Assembly (NCBI RefSeq): GCF_022814725.1
Contig: NZ_CP093442.1
Coordinates: 2,852,001 to 2,916,000, forward strand
Source: Bdellovibrio reynosensis
GTDB lineage: Bacteria > Bdellovibrionota > Bdellovibrionia > Bdellovibrionales > Bdellovibrionaceae
Direction: 5' to 3'
Length of the DNA: 64,000 nucleotides
Of this stretch, positions 9,810 to 19,376 are shown one piece after another. Position 1 is the stretch's first letter; each line of letters starts with the position of its first letter. A model generated the notes under the pieces. The model was given only the letters and a program-made list of their open reading frames with translations. It ran no database searches and was not told where the DNA came from. Made by a program: the position numbers and the translations under genes.

Positions 9810-11354
9810 GTGATGCTTGCTCGTTGGCTGACCTTTTTTAGTTTTATGTGTTTTGGGCTACTTAGCCTCACTATTCTTCACATGACGAAGAGGCCGCTTT
9901 GTATTGAATCCAAGGTTGTCGAAAGAATAGACAGGCTAGGTATAGATAGCGCCGAAACGATCTATCGCTGTGCCATAAATAAGGAAACTGCTTACAGCAC
10001 TTATTTCGGTGAAAAAACGGCTGACATTGCTTATCGCATTCAACAAACCGAACGTCTTTTAGAAAGTATTGCGCCCTTTAAACGCAAAGTTCAGTTAACT
10101 ATCATTGGCGATAGACCCTATTTATTCCGTGTTCAGGGAAATCATATCTATATGGGTGAAAGCCTATTAGAAGCTCCGGGGCATTTAGAAAAAGCACTTA
10201 CAAAAATCTGGTACCGTGAAAATAATGAATCACTTTTTGCCCAACAGGATTTGATGGAAGAAGTGATCACCGACTTTATTATTTTTTTAAATGAGGGCGA
10301 TCTTAATATTGGTGATCCTAAGACCAAAATTAAAACGGCTTTAAGAAAAGTAAAATGGCCCTACGTCATTAAGTCGACCCCTGCTTATTGTGAGTCCCCA
10401 TGGAAGCAGTCAGAGCACCATGCAGCTTGCGATAGTGGGAACCTAGAATCCATCGAACCACAGGTCGTTGAAATGAGCCTAAGACCTTTGCTGGTAACCT
10501 CTTGGATTGAATCCTATAAGTCCCTTTCATCAAAAGAACGGTATAATTTCGTTCGCGATCTGCCGAGCTTATTAAATGCGGACCAATCACCTCAGTTACC
10601 ATTAATCAATCATAGTGCGGGCTCGGGCATTGCTTTATTAAAAGCTGCTGAGGCTATAAAAAACGTAAGTGCTTTTGTTTCAACAGGGGGCCTGATGAGG
10701 ACTTCTGAGGTCCATCGCCTGTTTGTTACAAGCTTTACGAATGAACTTCAGTCTAACGGATTTCAGCAAGCATTTGCGGAAGCCGTTTTTGACGTTCTTT
10801 ATGTCAGTTCCGTAGGTCTGACAGAAAAGTCACAGGTGTTTCAGCAGTTTTTAAAAATTGCGAAAGCCGAACCGCAATTACAAATAGCTTTGCGCGATCA
10901 GAACCAAATTTGGATGCTGCCTTCGCGGTATTCTATTCCGTTAAAATCTTTTGGGCAGATCAAAGCCAGCAGAACTGTTGTTGAAAAGTGCGGGGGATAT
11001 AATTTTTCATACGTCATGGATTACGCTGACATCACTGAAAAACTTTTGGTGGTGGATCACTGTGATCTTAAAAAAGAAATTTTCTATTCTAAGTTTCTGA
11101 AGCACGGAGCCGAGGGGTTTGGTGCCCAAAACAAAGGAACGGCCTTCGTGCAATTCCACTTGCCATCGCTATTAACTAAAAAAGCTGAGCTTGAGCAAGT
11201 GGTGAACGTATTTGAGTTCATTCAAAAAAGGGACTTAGAAAACCCTTCTTTCCGCAGCCTTGGCTGGAGAGAAATTCTGTGGAGCGAACCAGCTAAAGCC
11301 TACCAACCAAAAGCATTTGTTGATGCCATTGAGTGGTTCCGGGTTCCCAACTAG
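9810..11354 (+). CDS. Conserved-looking hypothetical protein with N-terminal membrane anchor
   Basis: 514 residues. The start is GTG at 9810 or, one codon later, ATG at 9813; neither has a clear Shine-Dalgarno. Residues 3-24 (LARWLTFFSFMCFGLLSLTI) form one hydrophobic anchor or uncleaved signal, so the rest is probably periplasmic. Cysteines are scattered (for example AYCESPWKQSEHHAACDSGN near residue 195), hinting at disulphides. No domain recognised. It follows the hybrid kinase by 30 nt and may be co-transcribed; it is convergent with the lipoprotein at 11363. Confidence 0.65.
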   Translation: MMLARWLTFFSFMCFGLLSLTILHMTKRPLCIESKVVERIDRLGIDSAETIYRCAINKETAYSTYFGEKTADIAYRIQQTERLLESIAPFKRKVQLTIIGDRPYLFRVQGNHIYMGESLLEAPGHLEKALTKIWYRENNESLFAQQDLMEEVITDFIIFLNEGDLNIGDPKTKIKTALRKVKWPYVIKSTPAYCESPWKQSEHHAACDSGNLESIEPQVVEMSLRPLLVTSWIESYKSLSSKERYNFVRDLPSLLNADQSPQLPLINHSAGSGIALLKAAEAIKNVSAFVSTGGLMRTSEVHRLFVTSFTNELQSNGFQQAFAEAVFDVLYVSSVGLTEKSQVFQQFLKIAKAEPQLQIALRDQNQIWMLPSRYSIPLKSFGQIKASRTVVEKCGGYNFSYVMDYADITEKLLVVDHCDLKKEIFYSKFLKHGAEGFGAQNKGTAFVQFHLPSLLTKKAELEQVVNVFEFIQKRDLENPSFRSLGWREILWSEPAKAYQPKAFVDAIEWFRVPN

Positions 11355-11362
11355 GTGATATC

Positions 11363-12166
11363 CTAATCTTCTAAACTTGGAATTTCAGTCTTAAGCGCTG
11401 TAATATCGTGCAGTTTTTCGTTTCTTTCTTTTTCCATATTAGAAACGTCGCTTTCAGTGCTTTGAACTTTAGATCTTAAAGTAGAAACATCTGAATCTAG
11501 ATTAGAAATTTGTTTTTCTAAAAGTTGGCGTTGCAATGACTTTTCGTCAGCCATCAAGGGGCGTGTCGACTCTAAGTAATTTTTCTGTCTTTCAAGCCCG
11601 TCTAATTTACCCTTTTCGTAATTTAAAGAGGATTTAATGTTGCTCATCTTGTTTTCAAGTTGAGTCACTTCACCTTCTTTAACGATAATAAGGGCTTTCA
11701 CATATTTCAAACGACCCCGGCGATATTCAGGTAAAAACGCGGGCTCAAGTTCCTTAGGGCAAATATTTAAATATTTTTTTCCTGATGTACCGGCTTGGAA
11801 TCCATTGGATTTCATGCAGTAGTCGCGAATACCTCGGTTGTGTTCTGCAACAAGAACATTGATCTGGGGGCCTTCGCAGATTTCTCGTGGAAAGAAGTCA
11901 CCGGCTCTTCCGGTAGAATAAGCGTTTGAGTTGCTGCAGTAAGCTGCGACGCCACTTTTGAAACCTTTATCTAACTGGGATTCCGACATTTCAGCATCGA
12001 CTTTGCGGCATTCATTTAAAGTGGAATCCGCATTTAAATATTTACCCGACATCGCTACTTTTTTACCGTGTTCAAACCAGTTGATGCTTTCGCACTCTTG
12101 GCGTTTAAAGTAGCTTGAACATGCGCTTAGGTTGAAGGCAATCAGGATAAGAAAAAGCAATTTCAT
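11363..12166 (-). CDS. DUF2799-like lipoprotein with C-terminal coiled coil
   Basis: 267 residues. Signal peptide with a canonical lipobox LSAC (Cys16), so the product is anchored as a lipoprotein. Residues ~20-145 contain CESINWFEHGKKVAMSG and AEHNRGIRDYCMKSNGFQAG, the W-x-x-x-G and G-x-x-x-Y-C repeats typical of DUF2799 envelope lipoproteins. Residues ~155-265 are heptad-like (Leu/Lys/Glu rich), a long coiled coil. The start directly abuts the ABC-F stop (TAAATG), so it is translated from the same message. Role unknown, probably envelope structure. Confidence 0.75.
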   Translation of the reverse strand: MKLLFLILIAFNLSACSSYFKRQECESINWFEHGKKVAMSGKYLNADSTLNECRKVDAEMSESQLDKGFKSGVAAYCSNSNAYSTGRAGDFFPREICEGPQINVLVAEHNRGIRDYCMKSNGFQAGTSGKKYLNICPKELEPAFLPEYRRGRLKYVKALIIVKEGEVTQLENKMSNIKSSLNYEKGKLDGLERQKNYLESTRPLMADEKSLQRQLLEKQISNLDSDVSTLRSKVQSTESDVSNMEKERNEKLHDITALKTEIPSLED

Positions 12167-14008
12167 TTAGGTCATCCCCGTCAGTTTCTTTAAGTCTTGT
12201 TCAGAGGCTTCTTGTTCTTCCATGGCTTGCAACATCGAAGCTTCTTGTTCTTCAATTTGACTTCCAAGTTGGTGAAGATCTTTGGCCAGCGATGCGGCTT
12301 TCTCTCCCGTTGCGGTCATCAAGGAATTGTTTAAAGAATCTCTTAATTGGCTCAATTCTGCAATCTTCTTGTCACTGTCTTCGATTCGCTTCTGAGCTTT
12401 CTTAACTAAGCCCTCAAGCCTTTTTCGTTCCTCTTTATAATTAAATTTTGAGCCAAGGAGTTCGTCCGATTTGGGGACAGCTCGGACTAAGGATTCGGAC
12501 TTTTCAAAATCACGATCTGCTAGGAAACCCTTTTGTAAACTCCAGACGTATTCATCATAGGTGCCTGGATACAAGGTCAGTAAGCCATTGTTCACTTCAA
12601 GAATTTTGTTCGCCACACGACCGATAAATCCACGATCATGGCTAACGGTGATAATCGTGCCTTCGTATTTTTCTAAAGCCGTGGTCAATGCTTCCACAGT
12701 ATCAAAATCCAGATGATTCGTAGGCTCATCCAGCAGCAACAGCGGGGATTTTTGTAAAAGAATTTGCCCTAAAGCCACGCGGGATTTTTCGCCCCCCGAA
12801 AGCACGTGCACTTTTTTATGAACATTATCGCCAGAAAATAATAGGCTGCCAGCGATGTTTAGAACTTCCTGTTGTGTAACTTCTTTGTGAGCGGCTGAAG
12901 CCATGGCCTCAAGAACGGTGTGCTGGGGATTCAAGGCTTCTGGAGTATGTTGAGCAAAATACGAAAAGCTGACTTGATGGCCCCATTTAATCGAACCAGT
13001 CACCAGCGGAATTTGTTCACCAAGGGATTTTAACAGGGTCGATTTACCTGCTCCATTTAAGCCGACAATGCCTAGGTGATTGCCGCGCTCTAGGCGTAAA
13101 GACACATTTTTTAAAATCACTTTATCGCCATAACCACAATTGACGTTTTCAACTTCAAGAATAGTTTTTCCCGTGGAACTGGGTGGTGGAATGTGGATGT
13201 GAGAATGCGTGGGTGCCGCTTTCATCTCGATCACTTCCATTTTTTCAAGGGCTTTAAGTCGACTTTGTGCTTGGCGGGCTTTTGTCGCTTTCGCACCAAA
13301 GCGTGTAACAAAATCCATTATGGATTTTCTTTTAGCCTGCTGACTTAGGATTTGCTTTTGCAGAATCTCTCCGAGCATTTGTTTTTGCTCGAAATAATCA
13401 TCTAAACTTCCGGGGAATTTAACAATGTCGCCAGATTCTACTTCTAAAATATGATCCGTCACGCGTCGTAGGAATTCACGGTCATGGGAAATTAAAAGAA
13501 AAGCGCCTTTGAATTCTTGCAAGAAACTTTCTAAGACTAACAAAGTTTCAAGGTCCAAAAAGTTTGTGGGCTCATCCAGTAAAAGTAAGTTCGGTTCCTG
13601 GCCGATAAGGTACAACAACTTCACTCTCATGCGGTACCCACCGCTAAGTTGTTTTAAGTGTGACTGAAAATGGTCTTCGCTTAAGCCTAATTTTAGGCCG
13701 AACTGTTTTAATTCCCAAAGCGGCTTTATGCAGTTCTTGGCAAGATAGTCTTCTACCTTCTCATCCACATTCCAGTCGGATTCTTGTTCAAGGTAACCCA
13801 ATCGCAGTTGTTGCGATTTAGTGACAATGCCCGAGTCCAAATGTTCTTTATCAACTAAGATTTTAAACAAGGTGGTTTTGCCTGCGCCGTTGGGACCGAT
13901 GACACCGACGTGTTCGCCTTCATTAATGGCAAAGGTGGCATCCTCAAAAAGAACTTTTGCGCCATAAGCTTTAAAACCGGATTGTAATTGCAGAAGTGTC
14001 AGTGCCAT
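12167..14008 (-). CDS. ABC-F family ATPase (Uup/YheS type)
   Basis: 613 residues with two ABC domains and no transmembrane segment. Domain 1: Walker A GPNGAGKTT, signature LSGGYRMRV, Walker B LLLLDEPTNFLD. Then the ABC-F linker and domain 2: GLNGAGKST, LSGGEKSRVALG, LLLLDEPTNHLD. A C-terminal Lys/Glu/Gln coiled coil (~520-605) resembles Uup or YheS. ABC-F proteins act on ribosomes rather than as transporters, which is known for the family; the exact paralogue cannot be told from sequence. First gene of a two-gene message with the lipoprotein. Confidence 0.92.
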   Translation of the reverse strand: MALTLLQLQSGFKAYGAKVLFEDATFAINEGEHVGVIGPNGAGKTTLFKILVDKEHLDSGIVTKSQQLRLGYLEQESDWNVDEKVEDYLAKNCIKPLWELKQFGLKLGLSEDHFQSHLKQLSGGYRMRVKLLYLIGQEPNLLLLDEPTNFLDLETLLVLESFLQEFKGAFLLISHDREFLRRVTDHILEVESGDIVKFPGSLDDYFEQKQMLGEILQKQILSQQAKRKSIMDFVTRFGAKATKARQAQSRLKALEKMEVIEMKAAPTHSHIHIPPPSSTGKTILEVENVNCGYGDKVILKNVSLRLERGNHLGIVGLNGAGKSTLLKSLGEQIPLVTGSIKWGHQVSFSYFAQHTPEALNPQHTVLEAMASAAHKEVTQQEVLNIAGSLLFSGDNVHKKVHVLSGGEKSRVALGQILLQKSPLLLLDEPTNHLDFDTVEALTTALEKYEGTIITVSHDRGFIGRVANKILEVNNGLLTLYPGTYDEYVWSLQKGFLADRDFEKSESLVRAVPKSDELLGSKFNYKEERKRLEGLVKKAQKRIEDSDKKIAELSQLRDSLNNSLMTATGEKAASLAKDLHQLGSQIEEQEASMLQAMEEQEASEQDLKKLTGMT

Positions 14009-14086
14009 GCCCGTGAAGTTCCATGAAAAGCATTGTCAGGTCAAGCGGTTAGGCTAGAATGGGTCTAACGACCTTGAGGAGCCTTT

Positions 14087-14515
14087 ATGAAAGAAGTCAT
14101 CGAACTTTCCATCATAGTTAAATGTACAACGGGTGAACTGTGGCACGCGCTGACCGATTCTGACGAATTAGAAAACTGGTGGGGCGAAGATATCAAACTT
14201 CAACCTAAAGTTGGCGGTTCGTTCCGTGAAGAATGGCAAGATGATGATGGCAACGATCAGGTCGCTTCAGGGAAAGTGCTATCTGTGAAAGATAAAAAAG
14301 AAATCACCTTTACGTGGAAAGAAAAGGACTGGCCAAGATCAGCTGTGACTGAGTGTAAATTTACTATAGGAACTAAAGAGAAAAAGTCTTTTTTAACCGT
14401 TAAGCACAGTGGCTGGGAAACATTGCCTGAAGACCGCAGAGCCAAGGTGATGAAAGACTTTAAAGTTGGATGGCAGTACCATTTAAAAGAACTTAAAGAG
14501 TATTTGGACTTTTAG
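14087..14515 (+). CDS. SRPBCC/AHSA1-like domain protein
   Basis: 142 residues; a strong GAGGAG sits 7 nt before the ATG. It has the START/Bet-v-1 pattern of AHSA1-like proteins: an opening strand, TTGELWHALTDSDELENWW (helix and DP/DS..L.WW motif), GGSFREEW, and a closing long helix KDFKVGWQYHLKELKEYL. Such proteins bind small hydrophobic ligands or act as Hsp90-cochaperone-like modules; the specific role is unknown. Monocistronic, followed by a good bidirectional terminator. Confidence 0.8.
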   Translation: MKEVIELSIIVKCTTGELWHALTDSDELENWWGEDIKLQPKVGGSFREEWQDDDGNDQVASGKVLSVKDKKEITFTWKEKDWPRSAVTECKFTIGTKEKKSFLTVKHSGWETLPEDRRAKVMKDFKVGWQYHLKELKEYLDF

Positions 14516-14527
14516 ATCCCTGAAACG

Positions 14528-14557
14528 AAAAAAGCGCCCTGGTAGGCGCTTTTTTTA
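14528..14557. terminator. Bidirectional intrinsic terminator
   Basis: A-tract, stem AGCGCC, six-base loop, GGCGCT, then a T-run. It lies between the convergent AHSA1-like gene and endonuclease I gene and can serve both, since the A-tract reads as a T-tract on the minus strand. Confidence 0.85.
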
Positions 14558-14576
14558 TTTGTTCTTAGAATTAGAA

Positions 14577-15446
14577 TTAGAAGTCGTTAATTCTGTCTTC
14601 AAGATTTGCGAAATCTACAAATGGGTTTCTGTTGCCTTGTAGTTCTTTGATCTCTTCATTGCGTCTGATTTCATCTTCATCAATTGGATCTTCTTTAGAC
14701 CACTTTCTTAAGAAAGCTTCTTCATTTGAATCAATTGGAAGGTCATAGCGTAAAGAGAAATAGAAAAGGGCGCGGGCCACGTTACCTTTGTGATTTTGAG
14801 GTGGTTCAAAGATTTCTCTGTTGCCGTTTGCAGAGCGACCGAAGCGCGAAGCACTACATTTAAGTGTGTGAGTGTCTTTAGTAACTTCGCCGAAGTTGTT
14901 GTTTCCGCGAATTGAATTAAGTTGAGAATCAGTAGGGTAAAGGTGGTGCATGTCGGCTTTTTGAGTGCCTTTAGCGTGGCGGCCCGAGAATCTGCTTTGT
15001 GGCCAAGTGTGTTCGATATTTACGATAGTGTTGTCTGGTACTTGTCCTGGACCTGGTTCATGACCGTGGGTGAATTCGCTCTCGTTTCTTTCTTTATCAC
15101 AGTACACATCAAAAACACCGTAAGAGTTTCCGTGTTGTATTAGGTAGTGTTTACCCATCAAGAACACGCGAGCCCCGTCGTATCCGACTGATACATGTGC
15201 ATAACAATTGTTGCCTGAACACTGATCCACTATCTGGTCGTATGTGCCTGGAACTGTAAGGTGGAAACTTCTAAGAACTGCTTTGATATTGAACTTTAAA
15301 GAATCGTTAGCAACACCGCTAGAAAGATCTCTGTAAAACTTTTCGCCATAGTAGGGGATTTCTTTGCTAGAATTTGCAGCCAGTGTTGGAACCGATGCAA
15401 GTAAAGTGGTGACAAACGCCAAGCCAAAAAGAAGCAACGTCTTCAT
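14577..15446 (-). CDS. Secreted endonuclease I (EndA/NucM family)
   Basis: 289 residues with an N-terminal signal peptide (LLLFGLAFVTTLLASVPTLA). The catalytic block is clear: NIEHTWPQSRF with the general-base His, KADMHHLYPTDSQLNSIRGN with the metal-binding residues, and NVARALFYFSLRY. This is a periplasmic or secreted non-specific nuclease; in a predator it could digest prey nucleic acid, which is inference. The end of the gene carries tandem in-frame stops. A cysteine pair near residues 69-74 (DQCSGNNC) may form a disulphide. Confidence 0.9.
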   Translation of the reverse strand: MKTLLLFGLAFVTTLLASVPTLAANSSKEIPYYGEKFYRDLSSGVANDSLKFNIKAVLRSFHLTVPGTYDQIVDQCSGNNCYAHVSVGYDGARVFLMGKHYLIQHGNSYGVFDVYCDKERNESEFTHGHEPGPGQVPDNTIVNIEHTWPQSRFSGRHAKGTQKADMHHLYPTDSQLNSIRGNNNFGEVTKDTHTLKCSASRFGRSANGNREIFEPPQNHKGNVARALFYFSLRYDLPIDSNEEAFLRKWSKEDPIDEDEIRRNEEIKELQGNRNPFVDFANLEDRINDF

Positions 15447-15651
15447 GAATTCCCCCCTCGAGAATGATGAAACTTTCGTAAACTTAGTCTTTTAGCTTTC
15501 ATCTTCCAAGAAAATTTGTGGATCTTGACGTGATCCCAACAAATCCCTGCGATGCGTTGCAGAGCCTATAATTCCTCGCACTTTCATTACTTTAGTCCTG
15601 TTATTCTGCGCAAAGCTCATGATGCGTACCTAAGAACCCGATAAAGTTCCT

Positions 15652-16923
15652 ATGTACATAAAACGCCTAGCAGTTTTGCTATTTTTTCTTCCGCTGAATT
15701 CTTTGGCGCAAACCGTCAATGCGGATGCGGCGTTCGCCCAAATGCAGGCGCAACAGCAATACATGCTGCAACAACAACAACTGCAAGCTCAACAATTGGC
15801 GGAACAACAAGCAGCACAAGCCGAAGCGGCTGCAAGTGCCCAGAAAAAACAAGGCATCTTTCAACTGATCTTTGGCTTTTGTTCGAACATGTTTAGAGGG
15901 TCGCCGAATACCGCGATGGGATCACAGGGAAAAAGACTTTCTGATGATGCTTATAGTATCGGTGATGCCGCTTATCGCGCCCGTGAAAGTCAAGGTTTCC
16001 AATATGAACAAGGCATAGACCGTGAGCTAGCAAGAAGAGTCGGAAGTTCAGCTGCAACGGGGAACTTTAGTGCAGGCTGCAATCAATTTATCAATAAGGA
16101 AGGGGAGTTAGGTCCGTGGGGATCTTACGCTCTTCAACAAATTAAAGATAAGCCGCAGTCTTTTGGCGAAAACTTCCCTGGCGATATCACGAACTGGTGT
16201 AAAGACTACGGCAAAATGTCCAAAGACCAGCGCGAGCTTTATTGGGTGTGGGTGTTGATGGCGATGTCGTCTTCAGAATCTTCCTGCAATCCGACGAATG
16301 ATAATCGCAATGCACCCAATGGTACTGCAGTGGGTTTGTTTCAAGTGTGGCAACCTGTTTGTCCAAAAGCCCGCGATCTTCATCGTCCCAATGAAAACAT
16401 TCAGTGCGCAGTGGATCTGTTAGCAAAAGAACTGCAAAACCGCGATACGTTAATGACTCCTACTTCGCGCGGAAGACAAGGAACCTATTGGGGGCCGTTA
16501 CGAAATGATGACTGGAATAAAGCCCGGGGTGGGGATATCAGCGGAGCTGAAAAAACCAGAGCCATCATGGGAAAATACCCTTTTTGCAATGGCGTCGCAA
16601 ATCCGGTGAAAGTTGAAGGCGTCGTCGAAACTGCACCAGCCGCCAATGATCCTAATTTTAATGTGCCGGCTGCAAACGATTCTAATTTTAATTCCACAGA
16701 GACTGGCGCATCTGGAAATTCAAACAATCAAAACAGTTCTGCGACAACAACAACGACAGAAACTTCTGAAGATGAAGATGGAGATGTCACTGTGACTAAG
16801 AAAACCGTGACTAAAATTACAGAGGTCACCGAAACAAAGACCACTAAAGGGGCCAAAGCTCGAACTCCGGCCGCGGGATCATCAGCTGACTCTAAAAAGA
16901 AATCTTCAAACAAGAAGAAATAA
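15652..16923 (+). CDS. Secreted SLT-like (lytic transglycosylase/lysozyme-fold) protein with Gln-rich N-terminus
   Basis: 423 residues. Signal peptide cleaved near SLA-Q. Residues ~25-65 are low complexity, Gln/Ala rich. The central region (~180-290) has MSSSESSCNPTND, AVGLFQVWQ and NIQCAVDLLAKELQ, the layout of an SLT/GEWL domain (catalytic Glu in SSSES, then GLFQ, then the N-x-x-x-A helix). After ~320 comes a tail with a near-repeat (AANDPNFN / AANDSNFN), acidic-Thr stretches and a basic Lys-rich end. Likely cleaves or binds peptidoglycan; activity is inferred. No strong ribosome site is visible at the ATG. Confidence 0.7.
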   Translation: MYIKRLAVLLFFLPLNSLAQTVNADAAFAQMQAQQQYMLQQQQLQAQQLAEQQAAQAEAAASAQKKQGIFQLIFGFCSNMFRGSPNTAMGSQGKRLSDDAYSIGDAAYRARESQGFQYEQGIDRELARRVGSSAATGNFSAGCNQFINKEGELGPWGSYALQQIKDKPQSFGENFPGDITNWCKDYGKMSKDQRELYWVWVLMAMSSSESSCNPTNDNRNAPNGTAVGLFQVWQPVCPKARDLHRPNENIQCAVDLLAKELQNRDTLMTPTSRGRQGTYWGPLRNDDWNKARGGDISGAEKTRAIMGKYPFCNGVANPVKVEGVVETAPAANDPNFNVPAANDSNFNSTETGASGNSNNQNSSATTTTTETSEDEDGDVTVTKKTVTKITEVTETKTTKGAKARTPAAGSSADSKKKSSNKKK

Positions 16924-16945
16924 GGAAGAGGTTAGGTCCTCTTCC
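16924..16945. terminator. Hairpin between convergent genes
   Basis: Perfect 8-bp stem GGAAGAGG/CCTCTTCC with a 6-nt loop directly after the stop of the SLT-like gene and before the panD stop. There is no clear T-tract, so termination ability is uncertain. Confidence 0.5.
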
Positions 16946-16960
16946 CCTGAAAAAATCTGA

Positions 16961-17335
16961 TTATTTATTATTCTTACGATCTTCAGAACGTTTTTCAGTT
17001 ACGCGATTTTGTTCATCAACGAAAACCACAGCTGGTTTGTGATCGCGGGCTTCTTCGATAGATAGTCCGCAATAAGCTACGATGATAACCAGGTCCCCTT
17101 TGTGAACGTGGCGGGCAGCTGCACCATTAAGACAGATCTCGCCTTTTTCACCTAAGATCACGTAAGTAGAAAAACGAGCGCCATTGTGGCAGTTGTAAAT
17201 ATCAACACGTTCATTGATCAATAAACCTGACGCTTTGATTAGATCAGGACAAATGCTAACAGAGCCTTCGTAGGCAAGATCAGCGCCTGTAACAGTGGCT
17301 CTGTGAATTTTTGCGCGCATCATTGAAACATTCAT
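16961..17335 (-). CDS. panD: Aspartate 1-decarboxylase proenzyme
   Basis: 124 residues. The self-cleavage site Y-E-G-S falls with Ser at position 25 if translation starts at the ATG at 17335, exactly the family position, which decides this start over the next Met codons. Other conserved parts: [45 protein letters not shown]. It makes beta-alanine for pantothenate and becomes pyruvoyl-dependent after cleavage. Last gene of the CoA operon, 11 nt after coaX. Confidence 0.96.
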   Translation of the reverse strand: MNVSMMRAKIHRATVTGADLAYEGSVSICPDLIKASGLLINERVDIYNCHNGARFSTYVILGEKGEICLNGAAARHVHKGDLVIIVAYCGLSIEEARDHKPAVVFVDEQNRVTEKRSEDRKNNK

Positions 17336-17346
17336 TTTCTTATTCC

Positions 17347-18117
17347 TTACGTATTGTACTGCAAAGCGATCAACATACCTTTTAAAACTAAATCCGGTAC
17401 GATCTCGTCGAATATCTTTTCTTTTTCAAACAAATAAGCAAAACCGCCAGTGCCGATCACTAAAGGTTTTTCATCTTGAAAACATTCCTTGGTGATTCTT
17501 TCACTCAGTTCTTTAATCGTTCCTAGGTGGCCGTAAAAAAGACCTGACTGAATGCTTTCGATTGTCGATCTTCCCAAGGCTTCATGCATTGAGATGATTT
17601 CAACTGAAGGAAGCTTGGCGGTTTTGCTTTCTAAGGCTTCCATGTTCAGGCGTAAACCCGCAACAATAGAACCACCCAAGTAATCCTTTTCCTTAGTCAC
17701 AGCACAGAATGTTGTCGCTGTTCCTAAGTCTACTAATATCAAATTCTTACCAGGGTAAAGGTGGGTCGCTGCTATTGAATTCGCAATTCGGTCAGCACCT
17801 ACTTCCACTGGATTTCTGTATTTTACTTTCAATCCCGTTTTAACTCCGGCCTGAAGGATGAATGGATTGATATTAAAATACTTCATACAAGCGCCACGTA
17901 ATGAGTATATCACTTCTGGCACAACACTGCAGATCGCGATCTTGGTAATTTTTGACGGATCAAAACCATTCTCACGTATCGCACTTCTTAAAAAGATTCC
18001 TGTTTCATCCGACGAAGCTCCGCTTTTAGAGTTCTTTCTGAATGAAAGTAGCATTTTGTCTTTGTCAAAAAGTCCTGCGTATATTTGGGTGTTTCCGACA
18101 TCTAGACATAAGATCAT
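17347..18117 (-). CDS. coaX: Type III pantothenate kinase
   Basis: 256 residues, normal for CoaX. Acetate-kinase-like phosphate loop [16 protein letters not shown] at the N-terminus, [11 protein letters not shown], and [12 protein letters not shown]. It phosphorylates pantothenate without the feedback control of type I CoaA. ATGA overlap with coaBC; between coaBC and panD in an operon that covers the whole route to 4'-phosphopantetheine. Confidence 0.95.
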   Translation of the reverse strand: MILCLDVGNTQIYAGLFDKDKMLLSFRKNSKSGASSDETGIFLRSAIRENGFDPSKITKIAICSVVPEVIYSLRGACMKYFNINPFILQAGVKTGLKVKYRNPVEVGADRIANSIAATHLYPGKNLILVDLGTATTFCAVTKEKDYLGGSIVAGLRLNMEALESKTAKLPSVEIISMHEALGRSTIESIQSGLFYGHLGTIKELSERITKECFQDEKPLVIGTGGFAYLFEKEKIFDEIVPDLVLKGMLIALQYNT

Positions 18118-19376
18118 ATAGTATCCTTCGGTATAATAGCTTGGGCTAATTCACTAGCCAAACGGTCTAGGTTTTCGCATGGGACGGAGCTTTCGGGGCT
18201 GTATAAAGTAAATTTGTGTGCTCCGCTAGAAATATCAATGTCAGTCATATCATTATGAACGACTAAGTCTGCGTGGGAGTTTGTGAAGAGCTTTTTCACT
18301 GCTGTCAGCTTTTCTTCAAAACTTGCATGGCTGGTAAGTTTAAATGCAATCACCTGCAGGTCTTTGTTCTTAGAATATTCCTTTAAGTGATCCACGATTT
18401 TTGGATTGCGCTTTAAGTGAATGCTCATGCTGTCAGAGTCTGAACTGACCTTTTTAACTTCAAGTGGACGATGTTTTTCGCCTGCGACTTCAATGAAATC
18501 CACAGAATAATCACTGACTGCGGCTGCGTGAATCACGTGGGTGAAATTTTCGCCCTGCAGGTAATGCTTCATTTTTGCGTTTAAGCTATCAAAACTAACA
18601 AAGACATCACTTCGGGTGACATTGGAAGTTTTTTTGGAACCGTGGGCTTGCAACAAAGTTACATCAAAACCCATTTGGGTTAAGTATTCTGCTAACTTGA
18701 TTCCAGTTCTGCCAGAACTTAGGTTCGTGATCGTACGAACTGTATCAATGGGTTCTTGTGTGCCACCAGCAGTGACAAGCACTTTTACTTTTTGGGTAGC
18801 TGTCTTTGCAGCAGGTGAAGCGCTTGCTGTTTGAGGCTGCTTTAAAGCTTCTAGAGTCAGCTTCAAAATTTGATCGGGATCTAAAAGTTTTCCCCAGCCC
18901 TCTTCACCGCAAGCTAAAATCCCGGACGCTGTATCTAGAATTTGAATTCCCAACTCTTTTAAAGTTTTCAGTGATTTTTGCGTTACCGGATGAAGATACA
19001 TGCTTGTATTCATCGCCGGTGCTACTAAGAACGGTTTTTTGAAATCATGGGCTAAGAATAAAGTTTGAACTAAATCATCACCAACGCCTTGTGCGGCTTT
19101 ATTAATAAAACTTGCTGTTGCTGGTGCAACTAAAATTAAATCAGCCCAACGCATAAGGTGGATATGATCCATCACATTGCCAGAAGCATACATATCACTG
19201 ACTACGGGTTTACCCGTAAGGCCTTCAATGGTGGCATTACCAACAAATTGCAAAGCTGACGGTGTAGCCACAACTTGCACGTCGCAGTTGTTCTGCACAA
19301 GTCGTGAAATAACATGGCAAGCTTTGTAGCAGGCAATAGATCCCGTAAGCATAAATAGAACTTTAGATTTCGACAT
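18114..19376 (-). CDS. coaBC: Phosphopantothenoylcysteine synthetase/decarboxylase
   Basis: 420 residues, two-domain enzyme. N-terminal flavoprotein decarboxylase: [15 protein letters not shown], the His-bearing [30 protein letters not shown], and the substrate clamp [14 protein letters not shown]-terminal synthetase: [27 protein letters not shown] and AAVSDY. It joins cysteine to 4'-phosphopantothenate and decarboxylates the product. Overlaps panC by 14 nt and coaX by 4 nt. Confidence 0.96.
   Translation of the reverse strand: MSKSKVLFMLTGSIACYKACHVISRLVQNNCDVQVVATPSALQFVGNATIEGLTGKPVVSDMYASGNVMDHIHLMRWADLILVAPATASFINKAAQGVGDDLVQTLFLAHDFKKPFLVAPAMNTSMYLHPVTQKSLKTLKELGIQILDTASGILACGEEGWGKLLDPDQILKLTLEALKQPQTASASPAAKTATQKVKVLVTAGGTQEPIDTVRTITNLSSGRTGIKLAEYLTQMGFDVTLLQAHGSKKTSNVTRSDVFVSFDSLNAKMKHYLQGENFTHVIHAAAVSDYSVDFIEVAGEKHRPLEVKKVSSDSDSMSIHLKRNPKIVDHLKEYSKNKDLQVIAFKLTSHASFEEKLTAVKKLFTNSHADLVVHNDMTDIDISSGAHKFTLYSPESSVPCENLDRLASELAQAIIPKDTI

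Noticed and set aside
13605-13612. GCCGATAA on the plus strand, resembling a FliA -10 box
   Set aside because: It lies inside the ABC-F gene and no TAAA is found at the 15-nt spacing. The same holds for GCCGATAA at about 53820, inside the aldo/keto reductase gene.
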